DNA of 64,000 nt, taken from positions 1 through 64,000 of the forward strand of contig NZ_KQ960598.1 in NCBI RefSeq assembly GCF_001553265.1, in the 5' to 3' direction. Shown here piece after piece: positions 1 to 9,567 of this stretch. The notes under the pieces are model-generated. The model searched no databases, was not told the origin of the DNA, and worked only from the letters and a program-made list of their open reading frames with translations. Position numbers and translations under genes: made by a program. Positions within the stretch are counted from its first letter, which is position 1; every line of letters starts with the position of its first letter. This DNA is from Prevotella sp. DNF00663. Lineage in GTDB: Bacteria; Bacteroidota; Bacteroidia; Bacteroidales; Bacteroidaceae.

Positions 1-34
1 GAGGGGGTATCAATTTTGACACACCCTCTTTTTT
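1..34 (+). terminator. Hairpin plus T-run, probable terminator
   Basis: A GAGGG/CCCTC stem with an imperfect upper part is followed on the plus strand by a run of T. It lies just past the stop of the minus-strand gene at 41, so it may end a plus-strand gene entering from the left and also face the acyl-CoA synthetase gene. Confidence 0.55.
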
Positions 35-40
35 CTTTTA

Positions 41-1708
41 TTACCTAGTATAGAGGTAACGCTTAATACTTTTCTTTGGTGTCTTCTCGAATTCCTCCTC
101 ATGTATCTCGATAGCCGACAGTTTACAATATGATGGTAGCTTTTGGTTAAGCTCTTGACGGTTTTGTTCCATCACGTTTTGTAGGTCTTCGTTATTAAAC
201 GATAGCGATGAGGCTTCTTCGTAATCCGGGTGAACCAATCCTATCAGTTTGTCTCCATCTTGTATCACGACACTCTCGTTTACCAGTGCCATGGAGTTCA
301 ATTGGTCTTCCACTTCTTCGGGATAGATGTTTTGTCCATTCGCTCCTAGCAGCATATTTTTTGAACGTCCTTTGATGAAGATGTTGCCTTCCTCGTCCAT
401 TGTCCCCAAGTCGCCGGTGTGATACCATCCCTCTGAGTCGATTGTTTGCTTGGTAGTTTCCTCATTTTTATAATATCCCAGCATCACATTCAAGCCTCTG
501 GCTAGAATTTCACCGGGCACATTGGCAGGGTCGGGACTGTCTATCTTCACATCCATATGGACCACACTGCGACCACAACTGCCCGGTACGAAAGTCTGAT
601 AATCGGCATAAGCGATGATGGGAGCACACTCTGTGGCGCCATAGCCCACTGTATATTTGAACTTGATTTGCTGTAAAAACTGCTCAACTTCTTGGTTTAG
701 AGCGGCTCCACCAATAATAACTTCGTAGAATTTGCCACCGAACGCATCGGTTACAAGGTCGCAAATCTTCTCTTTTACCTTCTTGCTAACCATCGGCATG
801 TTTAGCAACAAGCGCATCTTATTGTTCTGTATCTTCGGGAATACCTTCTTCTTGATAATCTTCTCAATGATGAGTGGTACCGCGATAATGACGTCCGGTT
901 TCACCTCTGAGAATGCTTGTGCAATGATGGCAGGGCTGGGTATGCGTGTCAAGTAATAGATATGACATCCCTTGTTGAACTCAAATAGGAACTCGAACGA
1001 CATACCATACATGTGTGCCATAGGCAAAATGCTGATGACTTTTGATCCTTTCTTGAGGTGACTACCAAGTACATGCTCTGCAAAATCGTAATTGCTCCAC
1101 AGTGCACGATAAGGAATCATTACGCCTTTAGAGAATCCTGTCGTACCACTGGTGTAGTTAATGAGTGCCAATTCATCGGGACTCTGTTCTATATAGTAGT
1201 TGACATGCTCCTTACGATAGTACTTCGGGAACTTCTTACCGAACATCTCGTTCAGATGTTCGCGTGCGTATGTCAATTTATCTGTACGCGAAAGAATCAG
1301 TGAATTGTCCGGTATATAGATGATACCTTCCAATGCCGGCATCTTCGTTGCGTCGATCTCGGTAGTCACAACGTCTCCTGCGAAGAGCAGTTTCGACTCG
1401 CTGTGGTTGACGATATTGTGTATTTGGTCGGCCGTAAACTCGTGTAGAATGGGTACAGCTACGGCTCCGTAAGTAAGTGTAGCAAGGAAAGCTACAGCCC
1501 AGTTGGCACTGTTTCTACCGGCAATTGCAATCTTGTCGCCTCGTTCGATACCACAGTTCTCAAACATGATGTGCAGCTTTTCTATCTTTCTAGCTACATC
1601 ATGGTATTGTAAGGTCATACCTTTGAAGTCGGTCAATGCATTTTGTTCCCAATGATCAACTATTGTTTTCTGAATTAAAGCGTTAAAGCTTGGAATATTC
1701 CCTGTCAT
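41..1708 (-). CDS. AMP-binding acyl-CoA synthetase (long-chain type), copy A
   Basis: Expected to activate a fatty or other carboxylic acid to its acyl-AMP and then acyl-CoA in the cytoplasm. The 555-residue protein has the AMP-binding signature YTSGTTGFSKGVM near residues 185-197, a GYGATECAP region and the YHTGDLG and KGRSKNMLLGANGQNIYPEE motifs of the C-terminal hinge, all usual for the ANL superfamily. Length is normal. It lies 3 nt downstream of a paralogue of identical length (1712-3379) and is probably co-transcribed from the promoter at 3403-3433. The substrate cannot be told from the sequence. Confidence 0.9.
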   Translation of the reverse strand: MTGNIPSFNALIQKTIVDHWEQNALTDFKGMTLQYHDVARKIEKLHIMFENCGIERGDKIAIAGRNSANWAVAFLATLTYGAVAVPILHEFTADQIHNIVNHSESKLLFAGDVVTTEIDATKMPALEGIIYIPDNSLILSRTDKLTYAREHLNEMFGKKFPKYYRKEHVNYYIEQSPDELALINYTSGTTGFSKGVMIPYRALWSNYDFAEHVLGSHLKKGSKVISILPMAHMYGMSFEFLFEFNKGCHIYYLTRIPSPAIIAQAFSEVKPDVIIAVPLIIEKIIKKKVFPKIQNNKMRLLLNMPMVSKKVKEKICDLVTDAFGGKFYEVIIGGAALNQEVEQFLQQIKFKYTVGYGATECAPIIAYADYQTFVPGSCGRSVVHMDVKIDSPDPANVPGEILARGLNVMLGYYKNEETTKQTIDSEGWYHTGDLGTMDEEGNIFIKGRSKNMLLGANGQNIYPEEVEDQLNSMALVNESVVIQDGDKLIGLVHPDYEEASSLSFNNEDLQNVMEQNRQELNQKLPSYCKLSAIEIHEEEFEKTPKKSIKRYLYTR

Positions 1709-1711
1709 AGA

Positions 1712-3379
1712 TTATTCGATATTTTGATATAGATACCGTTTGATACTCTTTTTAGGTGTCTTTTGAAATTCTTCTTCGTGTAATTTAATAGAAGACAATT
1801 TGCAGAATGAGGGTAAAACAGAGTTGAGCTCTTGGCGGTTCTGCTCCATAATACTTTGTATGTCTTCGTTGGAGAAGCCCATGCTCTCAGCTTCTTCAAA
1901 GTCCGGATGTACCAATCCTACAAGGGCGTTGCCATTCTGTACGATGAGACTTTCACTGACCATTGCCATCGAGTTGAGCTTGTCTTCTATTTCTTCAGGA
2001 TATACGTTTTGGCCATTGGCGCCTAACAACATATTCTTGATACGCCCTTTGATGAAGACATGTCCATCGGCACTTACGGTCGCTAAGTCGCCGGTATGAT
2101 ACCATCCATTATCGTCTAGTACTGCCTTTGTGGCTTCCAAATTCTTGTAGTAGCCCACCATGACGTTTGCTCCACGGGTAATAAGCTCGCCCGGAATGTT
2201 CTCCGGATCGCTGCTTTTCACCTTTATCTCCATGTTTTTGACCACCGTTCCACATGAACCTGGCACGAAATTAGTCCAATCGCTATAGGTTATCATGGGC
2301 GCAGTTTCGGTCGTACCATAACCCATTGTGATGGGAAAGTCAATGGATACAAGGAATGCTTCAATCTCTGTGTTCATGGGTGCACCACCGATGATAATCT
2401 CATATAGGTTGCCTCCAAATGTATCTTTCACCATTTGACAGATTCTTTCTTTCAGTCTTTTCTGTATCACAGGCATTCTCCACAGTAACTTTACCTTGTT
2501 GTTTTGAATCTGTGGGAATATCTTTTTGCGGATAATCTTCTCAAGAATAAGTGGTACGGCAACCACAATGGCCGGCTTAACTTCCATCATTGCCTCCTGA
2601 ATGAATGAGGGACTGGGAAGGCGAGTGAGGAAGAAGAGATGGTTTCCATGGCAGAATTCCAAGATAAACTCTGCCATCATACCATACATGTGAGCCATAG
2701 GTAAAATGTTCAGCACATTGCTTCCTGCTGGAATATGCCCGGAGATAGACTCCGAAAGTCCCTCTAGATTACTCGATAAAGTTCTAAAAGGCAGCATTAC
2801 TCCCTTTGAAAATCCTGTGGTACCACTGGTATAATTGATGAGTGCGAGGTCTTCGTTCTTGTCTTCGTAATACTTAATGTGCTCCGGACGGAAGTATTTG
2901 GGATACCGCAGACCGAATATTTCGTTCAGATGTTCGCGTGCATACGTCAGCTTTTCAGAGCGTGAAACGATGATAGAAAAGTCTGGTATATAAACCACGC
3001 CTTCCAAATTGGGCATTTGGTTTGGCTCAATCGTGGTGGAAACCACGTCACCTACAAACAAAAGTTTGGATTCGCTGTGATTTACAATGTGGTAAATCTG
3101 GTCGGGAGTGAATTCGTTTTGTATGGGGACGGCCACTGCACCATAGGTCAAAACAGCCATGAACACAACGGCCCAGTTGCTACTGTTTCTACCACAAATA
3201 GCAATCTTATCTCCACAGTTAATACCGCTGTTCTCGAACAGTATATGGAGTTTCTCTATCTTTCTTGCTACATCGTGATATTGTAATGTTGCCCCTTTGT
3301 AGTCGGTCAGGGCATCTTTATACCAATTTTCTTTGATACTGTGTTCTATATACTTATTGAAGCTGGGTATTAATTCCAT
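1712..3379 (-). CDS. AMP-binding acyl-CoA synthetase (long-chain type), copy B
   Basis: First gene of a two-gene minus-strand operon. It is a 555-residue ANL-superfamily enzyme with YTSGTTGFSKGVM, MGYGTTETAP and YHTGDLATV motifs, the same architecture as its neighbour and clearly a tandem duplicate that has since diverged throughout. The role is probably acyl-CoA formation from exogenous or recycled fatty acids. The start ATG lies about 24 nt downstream of a good -7 box. Keeping both copies full length suggests separate substrate preferences, which is inference. Confidence 0.9.
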   Translation of the reverse strand: MELIPSFNKYIEHSIKENWYKDALTDYKGATLQYHDVARKIEKLHILFENSGINCGDKIAICGRNSSNWAVVFMAVLTYGAVAVPIQNEFTPDQIYHIVNHSESKLLFVGDVVSTTIEPNQMPNLEGVVYIPDFSIIVSRSEKLTYAREHLNEIFGLRYPKYFRPEHIKYYEDKNEDLALINYTSGTTGFSKGVMLPFRTLSSNLEGLSESISGHIPAGSNVLNILPMAHMYGMMAEFILEFCHGNHLFFLTRLPSPSFIQEAMMEVKPAIVVAVPLILEKIIRKKIFPQIQNNKVKLLWRMPVIQKRLKERICQMVKDTFGGNLYEIIIGGAPMNTEIEAFLVSIDFPITMGYGTTETAPMITYSDWTNFVPGSCGTVVKNMEIKVKSSDPENIPGELITRGANVMVGYYKNLEATKAVLDDNGWYHTGDLATVSADGHVFIKGRIKNMLLGANGQNVYPEEIEDKLNSMAMVSESLIVQNGNALVGLVHPDFEEAESMGFSNEDIQSIMEQNRQELNSVLPSFCKLSSIKLHEEEFQKTPKKSIKRYLYQNIE

Positions 3380-3402
3380 TGCACAAAAATCAAAATATTG
3401 TG

Positions 3403-3433
3403 CAAAGGTAATGATTTAGGTGCACAATACAAA
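3403..3433 (-). promoter_or_regulatory. Bacteroidetes-type promoter for the acyl-CoA synthetase pair
   Basis: On the minus strand TTTG (3430-3433), 19 nt and TACCTTTG (3403-3410) match the Bacteroides -33/-7 consensus TTTG-N19-TAnnTTTG. Confidence 0.75.
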
Positions 3434-3540
3434 ACTTTATGTGCAATTTTTAGGGCTGTCTATGAACCTTTGAAAAGGTAATATAGGATATGTAGTCATA
3501 TCAACTATTCTTGTTCGGATATAGAATACATTGGTATGGA

Positions 3541-3633
3541 ATGACTGCAGGGGCGTGGCAACATCGCTGCAACAACCGAACAGAATTCCTGCAAAGCCGG
3601 TTTAGCAATGTTGCCACAGCTCAGCAGTGAGAT
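3541..3633. repeat. Palindromic intergenic repeat, copy R1
   Basis: The right half carries the core TAGCAATGTTGCC...CAGCAGTGAGAT (3603-3633). The left half (3541-3570) is an inverted copy, reading CAGCGATGTTGCC...CTGCAGTCAT on the minus strand. Four related elements occur at 10.2, 18.6, 33.4 and 60.5 kb. The rest of the 374-nt gap 3380-3753 holds only the promoter above; no gene is seen. Confidence 0.7.
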
Positions 3634-3753
3634 GAGCGAGTTGTTTGGAGTGAGAAAAGAGTAGTTTCTGCGTAAACAAGTGGACTTGTTTGGCTGTTAG
3701 ATGTAAGAATTTATGACTGATAAAAGGGTGCTTTGGCAATTGGAAAAATACTT

Positions 3754-5001
3754 TTATTCATATCGCATAGACTTAGCCGGATGGATATGCGAGATGAGGT
3801 AGCTCGGTGTTATCAGTATAAATAGGCTTATCAACAAGGTTGCTACATTTAAGAGAATGATGAGGGGGAAATTGAATTCCACCGGTACGGTGTTGACATA
3901 GTATGTGGTTGGGTCGAGCTTCACCAAGTGGGTGAAGTGTTGCAGGGCTATAAGGCCGAGCCCGATAAGATTTCCGATGAGCAGTCCGCGGCCAATAATG
4001 AATGCTGCAAACCACAAGAATGTGTGGCGAATAGTCTTGTTTTGTGCGCCCATTGCTTTGAGTAAACCTATCATAGACGTGCGTTCCAATATAATGATAA
4101 GCAGTCCGGAAACCATCGTTACACCGGCTACACATACCATTAAGGCCAAGATAATCCATACATTCAGGTCGAGCAGGTCGAGCCAAGAGAATATCTGTGG
4201 GTTGATTTCCTGAATGGTTTGCGACGAGTAGGTCTCTCCATATTTGTCAATGCTACGGTTAACCTTGTCCACCATGGCTGCTGCGGTCTCGTAGAGACGA
4301 TTGAAGTCGGTTACGGTAATCTCTGCTCCAGTGGCTTGATCGGCTTCCCAATTATTCAATTTCACCGCTGTGTATAGGTCGGTAAAGCAGATGGCGTTGT
4401 CGTATTGTGATAGATTGGTCTGATAAATGCCCGATATGGTGAACCGGCGTACGTGTATCCCGTTGTTATCAATGAAGTAAGCGAAGATGCGTTGGCCACA
4501 TTTCAGATTCATTTTCGACGCCATTGATGCCGAAACAAGTATTTTATTGGTCGATTTTTGGTCACTGAAAGTGGGTATACTGCCATCTATCATATTCTGA
4601 TGGAGGAAGGTGGAGTCGAACTCGGGACCTACACCTTTGAGTAAAACACCCATAAAATCATTGTCGGTCTTGAGTATTCCGCGTGCAGTGGCAAAGCGTT
4701 CCACATGCTTGACACCCGGAATGGTCTTAATGACACGTATCATCGAGTCGCCCATTTGGATGGGGTAGGACTCAGAGGATTGCTGTGTCATGAAGTTAGC
4801 TACCTGAATATGGCTGCCAAATCCGATGACCTTATCGCGGATGGTATGCTTGAATCCCAATACTACACATACAGATACTATCATCACGGCAAGTCCGATA
4901 GCTACTCCGGCAGTGGCTATTCGGATGGCAGGGAGCGATACTTTGCGCTTATCGCCCGTATCGCTGTAGATGCGTTTGGCTATGAATAAGGGGAAGTTCA
5001 A
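3754..5001 (-). CDS. ABC transporter permease, FtsX/LolC-E type
   Basis: Inner-membrane permease with one N-terminal membrane segment (about residues 25-50), a large periplasmic domain and three C-terminal segments (about 280-400). This is the MacB_PCD plus FtsX layout of LolC/LolE lipoprotein-release permeases, and the 415-residue length fits. The ATPase partner is not adjacent; the FtsE-like ATPase at 25363-26124 is a possible but unproven partner. The start is a TTG codon: no in-frame ATG exists between the end of the upstream aminotransferase and the conserved FPLFIAKRIY start. It sits 11 nt behind the aminotransferase gene, so the two form an operon. Confidence 0.85.
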   Translation of the reverse strand: MNFPLFIAKRIYSDTGDKRKVSLPAIRIATAGVAIGLAVMIVSVCVVLGFKHTIRDKVIGFGSHIQVANFMTQQSSESYPIQMGDSMIRVIKTIPGVKHVERFATARGILKTDNDFMGVLLKGVGPEFDSTFLHQNMIDGSIPTFSDQKSTNKILVSASMASKMNLKCGQRIFAYFIDNNGIHVRRFTISGIYQTNLSQYDNAICFTDLYTAVKLNNWEADQATGAEITVTDFNRLYETAAAMVDKVNRSIDKYGETYSSQTIQEINPQIFSWLDLLDLNVWIILALMVCVAGVTMVSGLLIIILERTSMIGLLKAMGAQNKTIRHTFLWFAAFIIGRGLLIGNLIGLGLIALQHFTHLVKLDPTTYYVNTVPVEFNFPLIILLNVATLLISLFILITPSYLISHIHPAKSMRYE

Positions 5002-5012
5002 GCTTAATCGTT

Positions 5013-6224
5013 TTATGGTAGTTCCTCGTCTACGCGACCGGGATAGGCCTCCAACGCCTTGCGCAAGACGATGAGGGCACGCTCCAAGTCTTCTTTCTTA
5101 AGTACATATGCTATACGTACTTGGTTGATTCCGGCTCCGGGAGTGGTGTAGAAACCTGCTGCCGGGGCCATCATGACGGTTTCTCCCTCGTAAGTAAACT
5201 CTTCTAAGCACCATCGACAGAACTTTTCACTGTCGTCGACGGGTATTTTTGCTACGGTATAGAAGGCTCCCATAGGAATGGGGGAGTACACACCGGGAAT
5301 GCGGTTTAGGCCGTCTATTAAGCATTTACGACGCTCTACGTATTCGTCGTAGACGTCTCTGTAATACGCTTCGGGGGCATCAAGGGAGGCTTCGGCTACT
5401 ATTTGACCAATCAAAGGAGGTGATAGGCGGGCTTGACAGAACTTCATCACGGCCTTTCTCACCTGTTCGTTCTTGGTGATAAGTGCACCAATTCTGATAC
5501 CACATTCCGAATATCGCTTGGAAACGGAGTCAATCAAGATGACGTTTTGTTCGATTCCTTCGAGGTGACAAGCACTGATATAGGGCGAACCTGTGTAGAT
5601 ATATTCGCGGTAAACCTCGTCGGAGAAGAGGTAAAGGTCGTACTTTCGCACCAAATCGCGTATTTGATTCATCTCTCGTCGAGTGTATAGATAGCCCGTA
5701 GGGTTATTGGGATTGCAAATCATGATGGCACGTGTGTGCTCGTTGATAAGCTCTTCGAACTTCTCAACTTTAGGCAATGAGAATCCCTCTTCAATGGTTG
5801 TGGCAATGGTACGAATCTTGGCGCCGGCACTAATGGCAAATGCCATGTAGTTGGCATAGGCAGGTTCGGGTACGATAATTTCGTCTCCGGGATTCAAACA
5901 ACTCATGAAAGCGAACAAAACAGCCTCGCTTCCACCCGATGTAATAATAATATCATCGGCTGTTACTTGAATATTGTATTTCTTGTAATAATCAACAAGC
6001 TTCTCTCTATAGCTCTGATAACCTTGGCTGGGAGAATATTCCAATATCTTTCTGTCAATATGGGAGAGGGCGTCCAAGCCACATTGAGGTGTGGGAAGGT
6101 CTGGTTGTCCGATATTGAGATGATAAACCTTGGTTCCTTTCTTTTTAGCGGCTGCAGCCAATGGAGCCAACTTCCTGATAGGAGACTCCGGCATTTCCAG
6201 TCCGCGCACAGATATTTCAGGCAT
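5013..6224 (-). CDS. PLP-dependent aminotransferase, class I/II
   Basis: A fold-type I aminotransferase of 403 residues. The cofactor-binding features are visible: NPNNPTGYLYT near residues 170-180, the aspartate in YLFSDEVY, and SVSKRYSECGIRIG containing the Schiff-base lysine. This is the aspartate/aromatic aminotransferase family; the amino donor cannot be deduced. It is the first gene of a minus-strand pair with the ABC permease downstream, and such pairing looks incidental rather than functional. A -7 box lies 26 nt upstream. Confidence 0.9.
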   Translation of the reverse strand: MPEISVRGLEMPESPIRKLAPLAAAAKKKGTKVYHLNIGQPDLPTPQCGLDALSHIDRKILEYSPSQGYQSYREKLVDYYKKYNIQVTADDIIITSGGSEAVLFAFMSCLNPGDEIIVPEPAYANYMAFAISAGAKIRTIATTIEEGFSLPKVEKFEELINEHTRAIMICNPNNPTGYLYTRREMNQIRDLVRKYDLYLFSDEVYREYIYTGSPYISACHLEGIEQNVILIDSVSKRYSECGIRIGALITKNEQVRKAVMKFCQARLSPPLIGQIVAEASLDAPEAYYRDVYDEYVERRKCLIDGLNRIPGVYSPIPMGAFYTVAKIPVDDSEKFCRWCLEEFTYEGETVMMAPAAGFYTTPGAGINQVRIAYVLKKEDLERALIVLRKALEAYPGRVDEELP

Positions 6225-6249
6225 CGTTACTAAATTGTTTGTTGAATTG

Positions 6250-6257
6250 CAAAGGTA
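6250..6257 (-). promoter_or_regulatory. -7 promoter element for the aminotransferase gene
   Basis: TACCTTTG on the minus strand matches the Bacteroidetes -7 consensus. No clear TTTG was found 19-21 nt upstream of it. Confidence 0.5.
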
Positions 6258-6351
6258 GTATATTTAATTGAAACGAAAACCTATGGATTGGATTTTGTTG
6301 TGTATCGCCTTATTTTTATGACTATTGTTCACCTCATGGTCAAAAATATAT

Positions 6352-6359
6352 TATCTTTG
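6352..6359 (+). promoter_or_regulatory. -7 promoter element for the DUF4494/YggS pair
   Basis: TATCTTTG fits TAnnTTTG and lies 39 nt before the ATG at 6399. The -33 box is weak. Confidence 0.5.
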
Positions 6360-6398
6360 CAAAGAAGAAAATAAATCAGAAATACATATTATTAGATT

Positions 6399-6917
6399 AT
6401 GAGATCAAGGACAGCTTCTTGGTTTGAAACCAAGATTCGTTATGAGAAAACAATGGAAGATGGCATGCAAAAGAAGGTTACGGAGCAGTATGTTGTTGAT
6501 GCTTTGAGCTTTACCGAGGCCGAAAATGCCATTATCAATGAGATGTCTTCTTATATAAGTGGTGAATTTAAGATTACAGACATTAAGCCCGCGTCGTACG
6601 GAGAGATCTTCTTTAGCGATGCAGATTTGGATGATCGCTGGTATAAGGCGAAACTTCAATTCATCACTATTGATGAAAAGACCGAGAAAGAAAAGCGTTC
6701 TACGGTTACTTATTTGGTACAGGCAGGTAATGTTCCGGTTGCTGTGAAGCACATAGATGAGATTATGGGCGGCACGATGATAGACTATGTGATAGCCGGA
6801 ATCAACGAAACCCAAATCATGGATGTTTTTGAACATCAAGTAACAAAGAAGAAACCGGAGGTGAACGATGTGCCGGAATACGAACAACCAACCGAAGAGA
6901 AGAAAGAGGGAGAGTAG
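6399..6917 (+). CDS. DUF4494 family protein
   Basis: A 172-residue protein of a Bacteroidetes-specific family with no assigned function. It opens MRSRTASWFETKIRYEKT, has no signal peptide or membrane segment, and ends in a charged Glu/Lys tail (about residues 150-172). It is separated by 2 nt from the YggS-like gene, so the two are translated from one message. The association with a PLP-homeostasis protein is seen here, but a shared role is only inference. Confidence 0.8.
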   Translation: MRSRTASWFETKIRYEKTMEDGMQKKVTEQYVVDALSFTEAENAIINEMSSYISGEFKITDIKPASYGEIFFSDADLDDRWYKAKLQFITIDEKTEKEKRSTVTYLVQAGNVPVAVKHIDEIMGGTMIDYVIAGINETQIMDVFEHQVTKKKPEVNDVPEYEQPTEEKKEGE

Positions 6918-6919
6918 AG

Positions 6920-7594
6920 ATGGATATTGATGTAGCTCGTAATTTGCACGAAGTACAGTCTCATTTACCGTCTACTGTCAAACTGGTAGCGGTGAGCAAG
7001 TATCATCCTAATGAGTACATCGAGGCTGCCTATCAGGAGGGACAGCGCATTTTCGGAGAGAGTCATGAGCAAGAACTCTCCAAAAAGGTGGCGTCGTTGC
7101 CCGATGATATAGAGTGGCATTTTATCGGGCATCTTCAAACTAACAAGGTGAAATACATCGCACCATACATCTCTATGATAGAGGCTGTGGATAGTTTGAA
7201 GCTTTTGAAGGAGATAGAAAAGCAGGCATCAAAATGTGATAGGGTCATTCGTGTACTTCTGGAACTGCACATTGCCGAAGAAGAAACGAAATACGGCCTT
7301 ACGTTAGATGCTTGTCGGGAACTCTTGAATGATTCTACATGGCGCCAATTGAAGCATGTACAGATATGCGGCTTGATGATGATGGCTAGCAATGTAGACG
7401 ATGAAACTCAGATAACGAGCGAGTTTGAGGCTGCTCGCAAGTTCTTTGACGAAGTGAAGTCGACCTATTTCCCAACCGATGATGCCTTTTGTGAGCGTTC
7501 TTGGGGGATGAGTCACGATTACCAATTGGCAATCAAACACGGCTCAACGATGGTTAGAGTCGGTACAACAATATTTGGGCCGAGAGTCTATTAA
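6920..7594 (+). CDS. YggS/YBL036C family PLP homeostasis protein
   Basis: A single-domain alanine-racemase-fold protein of 224 residues that binds pyridoxal phosphate and is thought to buffer PLP and amino-acid pools (PLPHP family). Visible signatures are the PLP lysine in LVAVSKYHP (residue about 27), GESHEQEL, WHFIGHLQTNKVKY and the phosphate-binding GSTMVRVGTTIFG at the C-terminus. Length is typical. It is co-transcribed with the DUF4494 gene, and its stop codon sits inside the terminator hairpin. Confidence 0.9.
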   Translation: MDIDVARNLHEVQSHLPSTVKLVAVSKYHPNEYIEAAYQEGQRIFGESHEQELSKKVASLPDDIEWHFIGHLQTNKVKYIAPYISMIEAVDSLKLLKEIEKQASKCDRVIRVLLELHIAEEETKYGLTLDACRELLNDSTWRQLKHVQICGLMMMASNVDDETQITSEFEAARKFFDEVKSTYFPTDDAFCERSWGMSHDYQLAIKHGSTMVRVGTTIFGPRVY

Positions 7595-7617
7595 GACTTC
7601 CGGCCCAAATTGTTTTA
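7572..7617 (+). terminator. Terminator hairpin spanning the yggS-like stop codon
   Basis: ATTTGGGCCG (7573-7582) pairs with CGGCCCAAAT (7601-7610), continuing as AGTCT/AGACT above a bulge, and is followed by TGTTTTATTTT. The last codons and the TAA lie within the hairpin. Confidence 0.75.
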
Positions 7618-7619
7618 TT

Positions 7620-8683
7620 TTATTGAATTACAACTTTCTTTCTGTTGATGATGTAGATACCCTTGGGTAGTCGTGTCTTATCGGTTCCTAAGTATCGTCC
7701 GTCAATCGAGTAGATGCGATTATCTTTGTATAGTTGTTCTGCCACTGTGCCCAGAACACCAATGATTCCAGTCGGTGTGTCGTTATTTTCTTGTAAGAAA
7801 TTGAACGTGATAACGCCATCAGTTTCAGTGATTTTGTATATAGGTTTAGCTAAAGCTGTCCCATTATAAACTGTAGGTTTCACCGTAGTTTCGTCTGTTA
7901 GAGTCGTATTGTTACCCGTTCCGGGGAATGGATCGGCAGCAGCCGAAGCTTTATATGCATATTGAGAAGTAATATCTGTGACATTAGATATATTCAGCAG
8001 TGTACCATCGGCAGGCACTAATGTCATTCGTGGATGTCCTAATGTATTGTTGACGGTATTGCTTAGTATACCAGAAGTGAGCGAAAAATGAGCTATACGC
8101 CGAATTTTCCATAGCTCATGGCTTTAAAATAGCCTCGAATACTGCCGATATTGGCAGTGTTATTATTCCCAAAATCACTCAGTTTATCAGCATTCAAGTA
8201 TTCCTTATATGCTTCTATGGGCTTGTTGATTTTAAAAGTTGTGTCTTGAAATTCTGCAAGAATGACTAGTGCTTTAGGGCTATTTAGATGAGGAAAGAAA
8301 CTGCCACCCGACTTGATAACTTCACGTGTACGAATCTTGTTAGTTCATGTGTTAGTTGCATTTTTGTAAAATACCTCCTTATTTTGACTGTTGATGAGTG
8401 TTTGTTCGGTGGCCGAACGTTGCCCAACTTCATGAGCCAATTGGGTGGAAGCCGTCAAATTGCCGTAAGAATCTATTTGGCCGATATAATACTCGAAGCC
8501 TACATGCACGAGGATAACGCCATCGCTAGCTGTGTACCATGATACATGTTCGTCTCCATGTCCGGTAACCAAGAGTGTCGTTCCATCTGATTGAGTAACA
8601 CTGAAAGGCTCACTTAAGACTTTTGCACCCCATGCATATACAGTTATAACCAGTAGAAAAATGATGAGTAGAGGTTTCTTCAT
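7620..8683 (-). pseudogene. Remnant of an M6-family secreted metalloprotease
   Basis: The reading starts at ATG 8681-8683 with a signal peptide (MKKPLLIIFLLVITVYAWG) and M6-type propeptide. An in-frame TGA interrupts it at 8345-8347, and it resumes in the same frame with GGSFFPH, KALVILAEFQDTTF and FKAMSYGKFG before a TAG at 8093-8095. A second frame then carries only the C-terminal tail, from about GHPRMTLVPADG to the GIYIINRKKVVIQ end typical of cell-surface proteins of this phylum. The middle of the protein, including the HExxH zinc site, is missing. At least one nonsense mutation and one frame-changing internal deletion make this a dead gene. No intact copy is in the window. Confidence 0.85.
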
Positions 8684-8711
8684 ATTATAGAATCTATTAT
8701 TAATACTTGTT

Positions 8712-9482
8712 TTATTTATAATGATATTGCCCTTTATGGCGCGTCTTGCTGCCGTATTCGATTGCATGATGTGGACAATAGTGATAACATGCAAAACACG
8801 TGATACATTTGTCTGCGTGCAACCAAGTTGGTTGGAAGCCGAGTCCGCCTTTGATATTGTCTGTAGGACAGACGTCAGCGCAGATGCCACACTTCACACA
8901 ACGGCTCTCATCAACGCTGAATGGCTTATCTGTAAGAAGCCTTTTGACAAACAGATTTCCCAAGATATCAGAGTTGATACGAGGCCAATGGCTCTTATGG
9001 ATAGGAGTAATACCGTTCTCGCAATTTTGAATGCGAGGGATATATTGTCGCAATAGCTTTTCTGATTCCTGCTTTTTAGCCTGTACGATTTGCGGTTTAT
9101 CTGTGTTCATAAGTGGTAATCCCACATACGTATTAGGCATTTTTAGCGAGAAAGCGGCATGGGTGTGCAGTCCGAGTCGACCGAGTGACCCGTTGAGGTA
9201 GTCTACACTGCGTCCAATATCGTCACCGGCAGTCATGGCCGTATAGCAATAATGAGTATCGGTATCGCCTTTGAAAGACAGGGTAGCAATAAAGTCGAGC
9301 ATGATTTTTGGCGGTCGCCATCCGTGGACAGGAAACACAAAGCCTATTCGCTCATCATCTTTGAGCGTATAGCAATGGAACATTGGGGCATCACAGATAG
9401 ATATTATCTCTTCTTGTGTAGCTTGTCCCAGTTCCTTAGCGAGCCATCTGGAGTTACCTGTCGCCGAAAAATAGAAAATCAT
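8712..9482 (-). CDS. EFR1-type flavodoxin/ferredoxin fusion protein
   Basis: A cytoplasmic electron-transfer protein of about 256 residues. The N-terminal half is flavodoxin-like, with the FMN-phosphate loop YFSATGNSRW at the start. The C-terminal half holds two [4Fe-4S] motifs, CVKCGICADVCP and CITCFACYHYCP. I place the start at the ATG of MIFYFSATG (9480-9482): it begins directly at the flavodoxin strand and lies about 26 nt from a well-formed promoter, while the upstream extension looks non-coding. Redox partners are unknown. Confidence 0.85.
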   Translation of the reverse strand: MIFYFSATGNSRWLAKELGQATQEEIISICDAPMFHCYTLKDDERIGFVFPVHGWRPPKIMLDFIATLSFKGDTDTHYCYTAMTAGDDIGRSVDYLNGSLGRLGLHTHAAFSLKMPNTYVGLPLMNTDKPQIVQAKKQESEKLLRQYIPRIQNCENGITPIHKSHWPRINSDILGNLFVKRLLTDKPFSVDESRCVKCGICADVCPTDNIKGGLGFQPTWLHADKCITCFACYHYCPHHAIEYGSKTRHKGQYHYK

Positions 9483-9507
9483 TCGCTTGTTCTCAATATT
9501 ACATTTA

Positions 9508-9539
9508 CAAAAATAAGTATTTCTCTTGAGCCCACCAAG
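9508..9539 (-). promoter_or_regulatory. Promoter of the flavodoxin/ferredoxin gene
   Basis: On the minus strand CTTG (9536-9539), 20 nt and TATTTTTG (9508-9515). Confidence 0.6.
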
Positions 9540-9567
9540 AACCTTGATAGAATAGATGTATTGTAAT

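Noticed and set aside
8288..8542. Plus-strand open frame opposite the M6 remnant
   Set aside because: A shadow of the protease pseudogene, whose minus-strand frames show clear family motifs.
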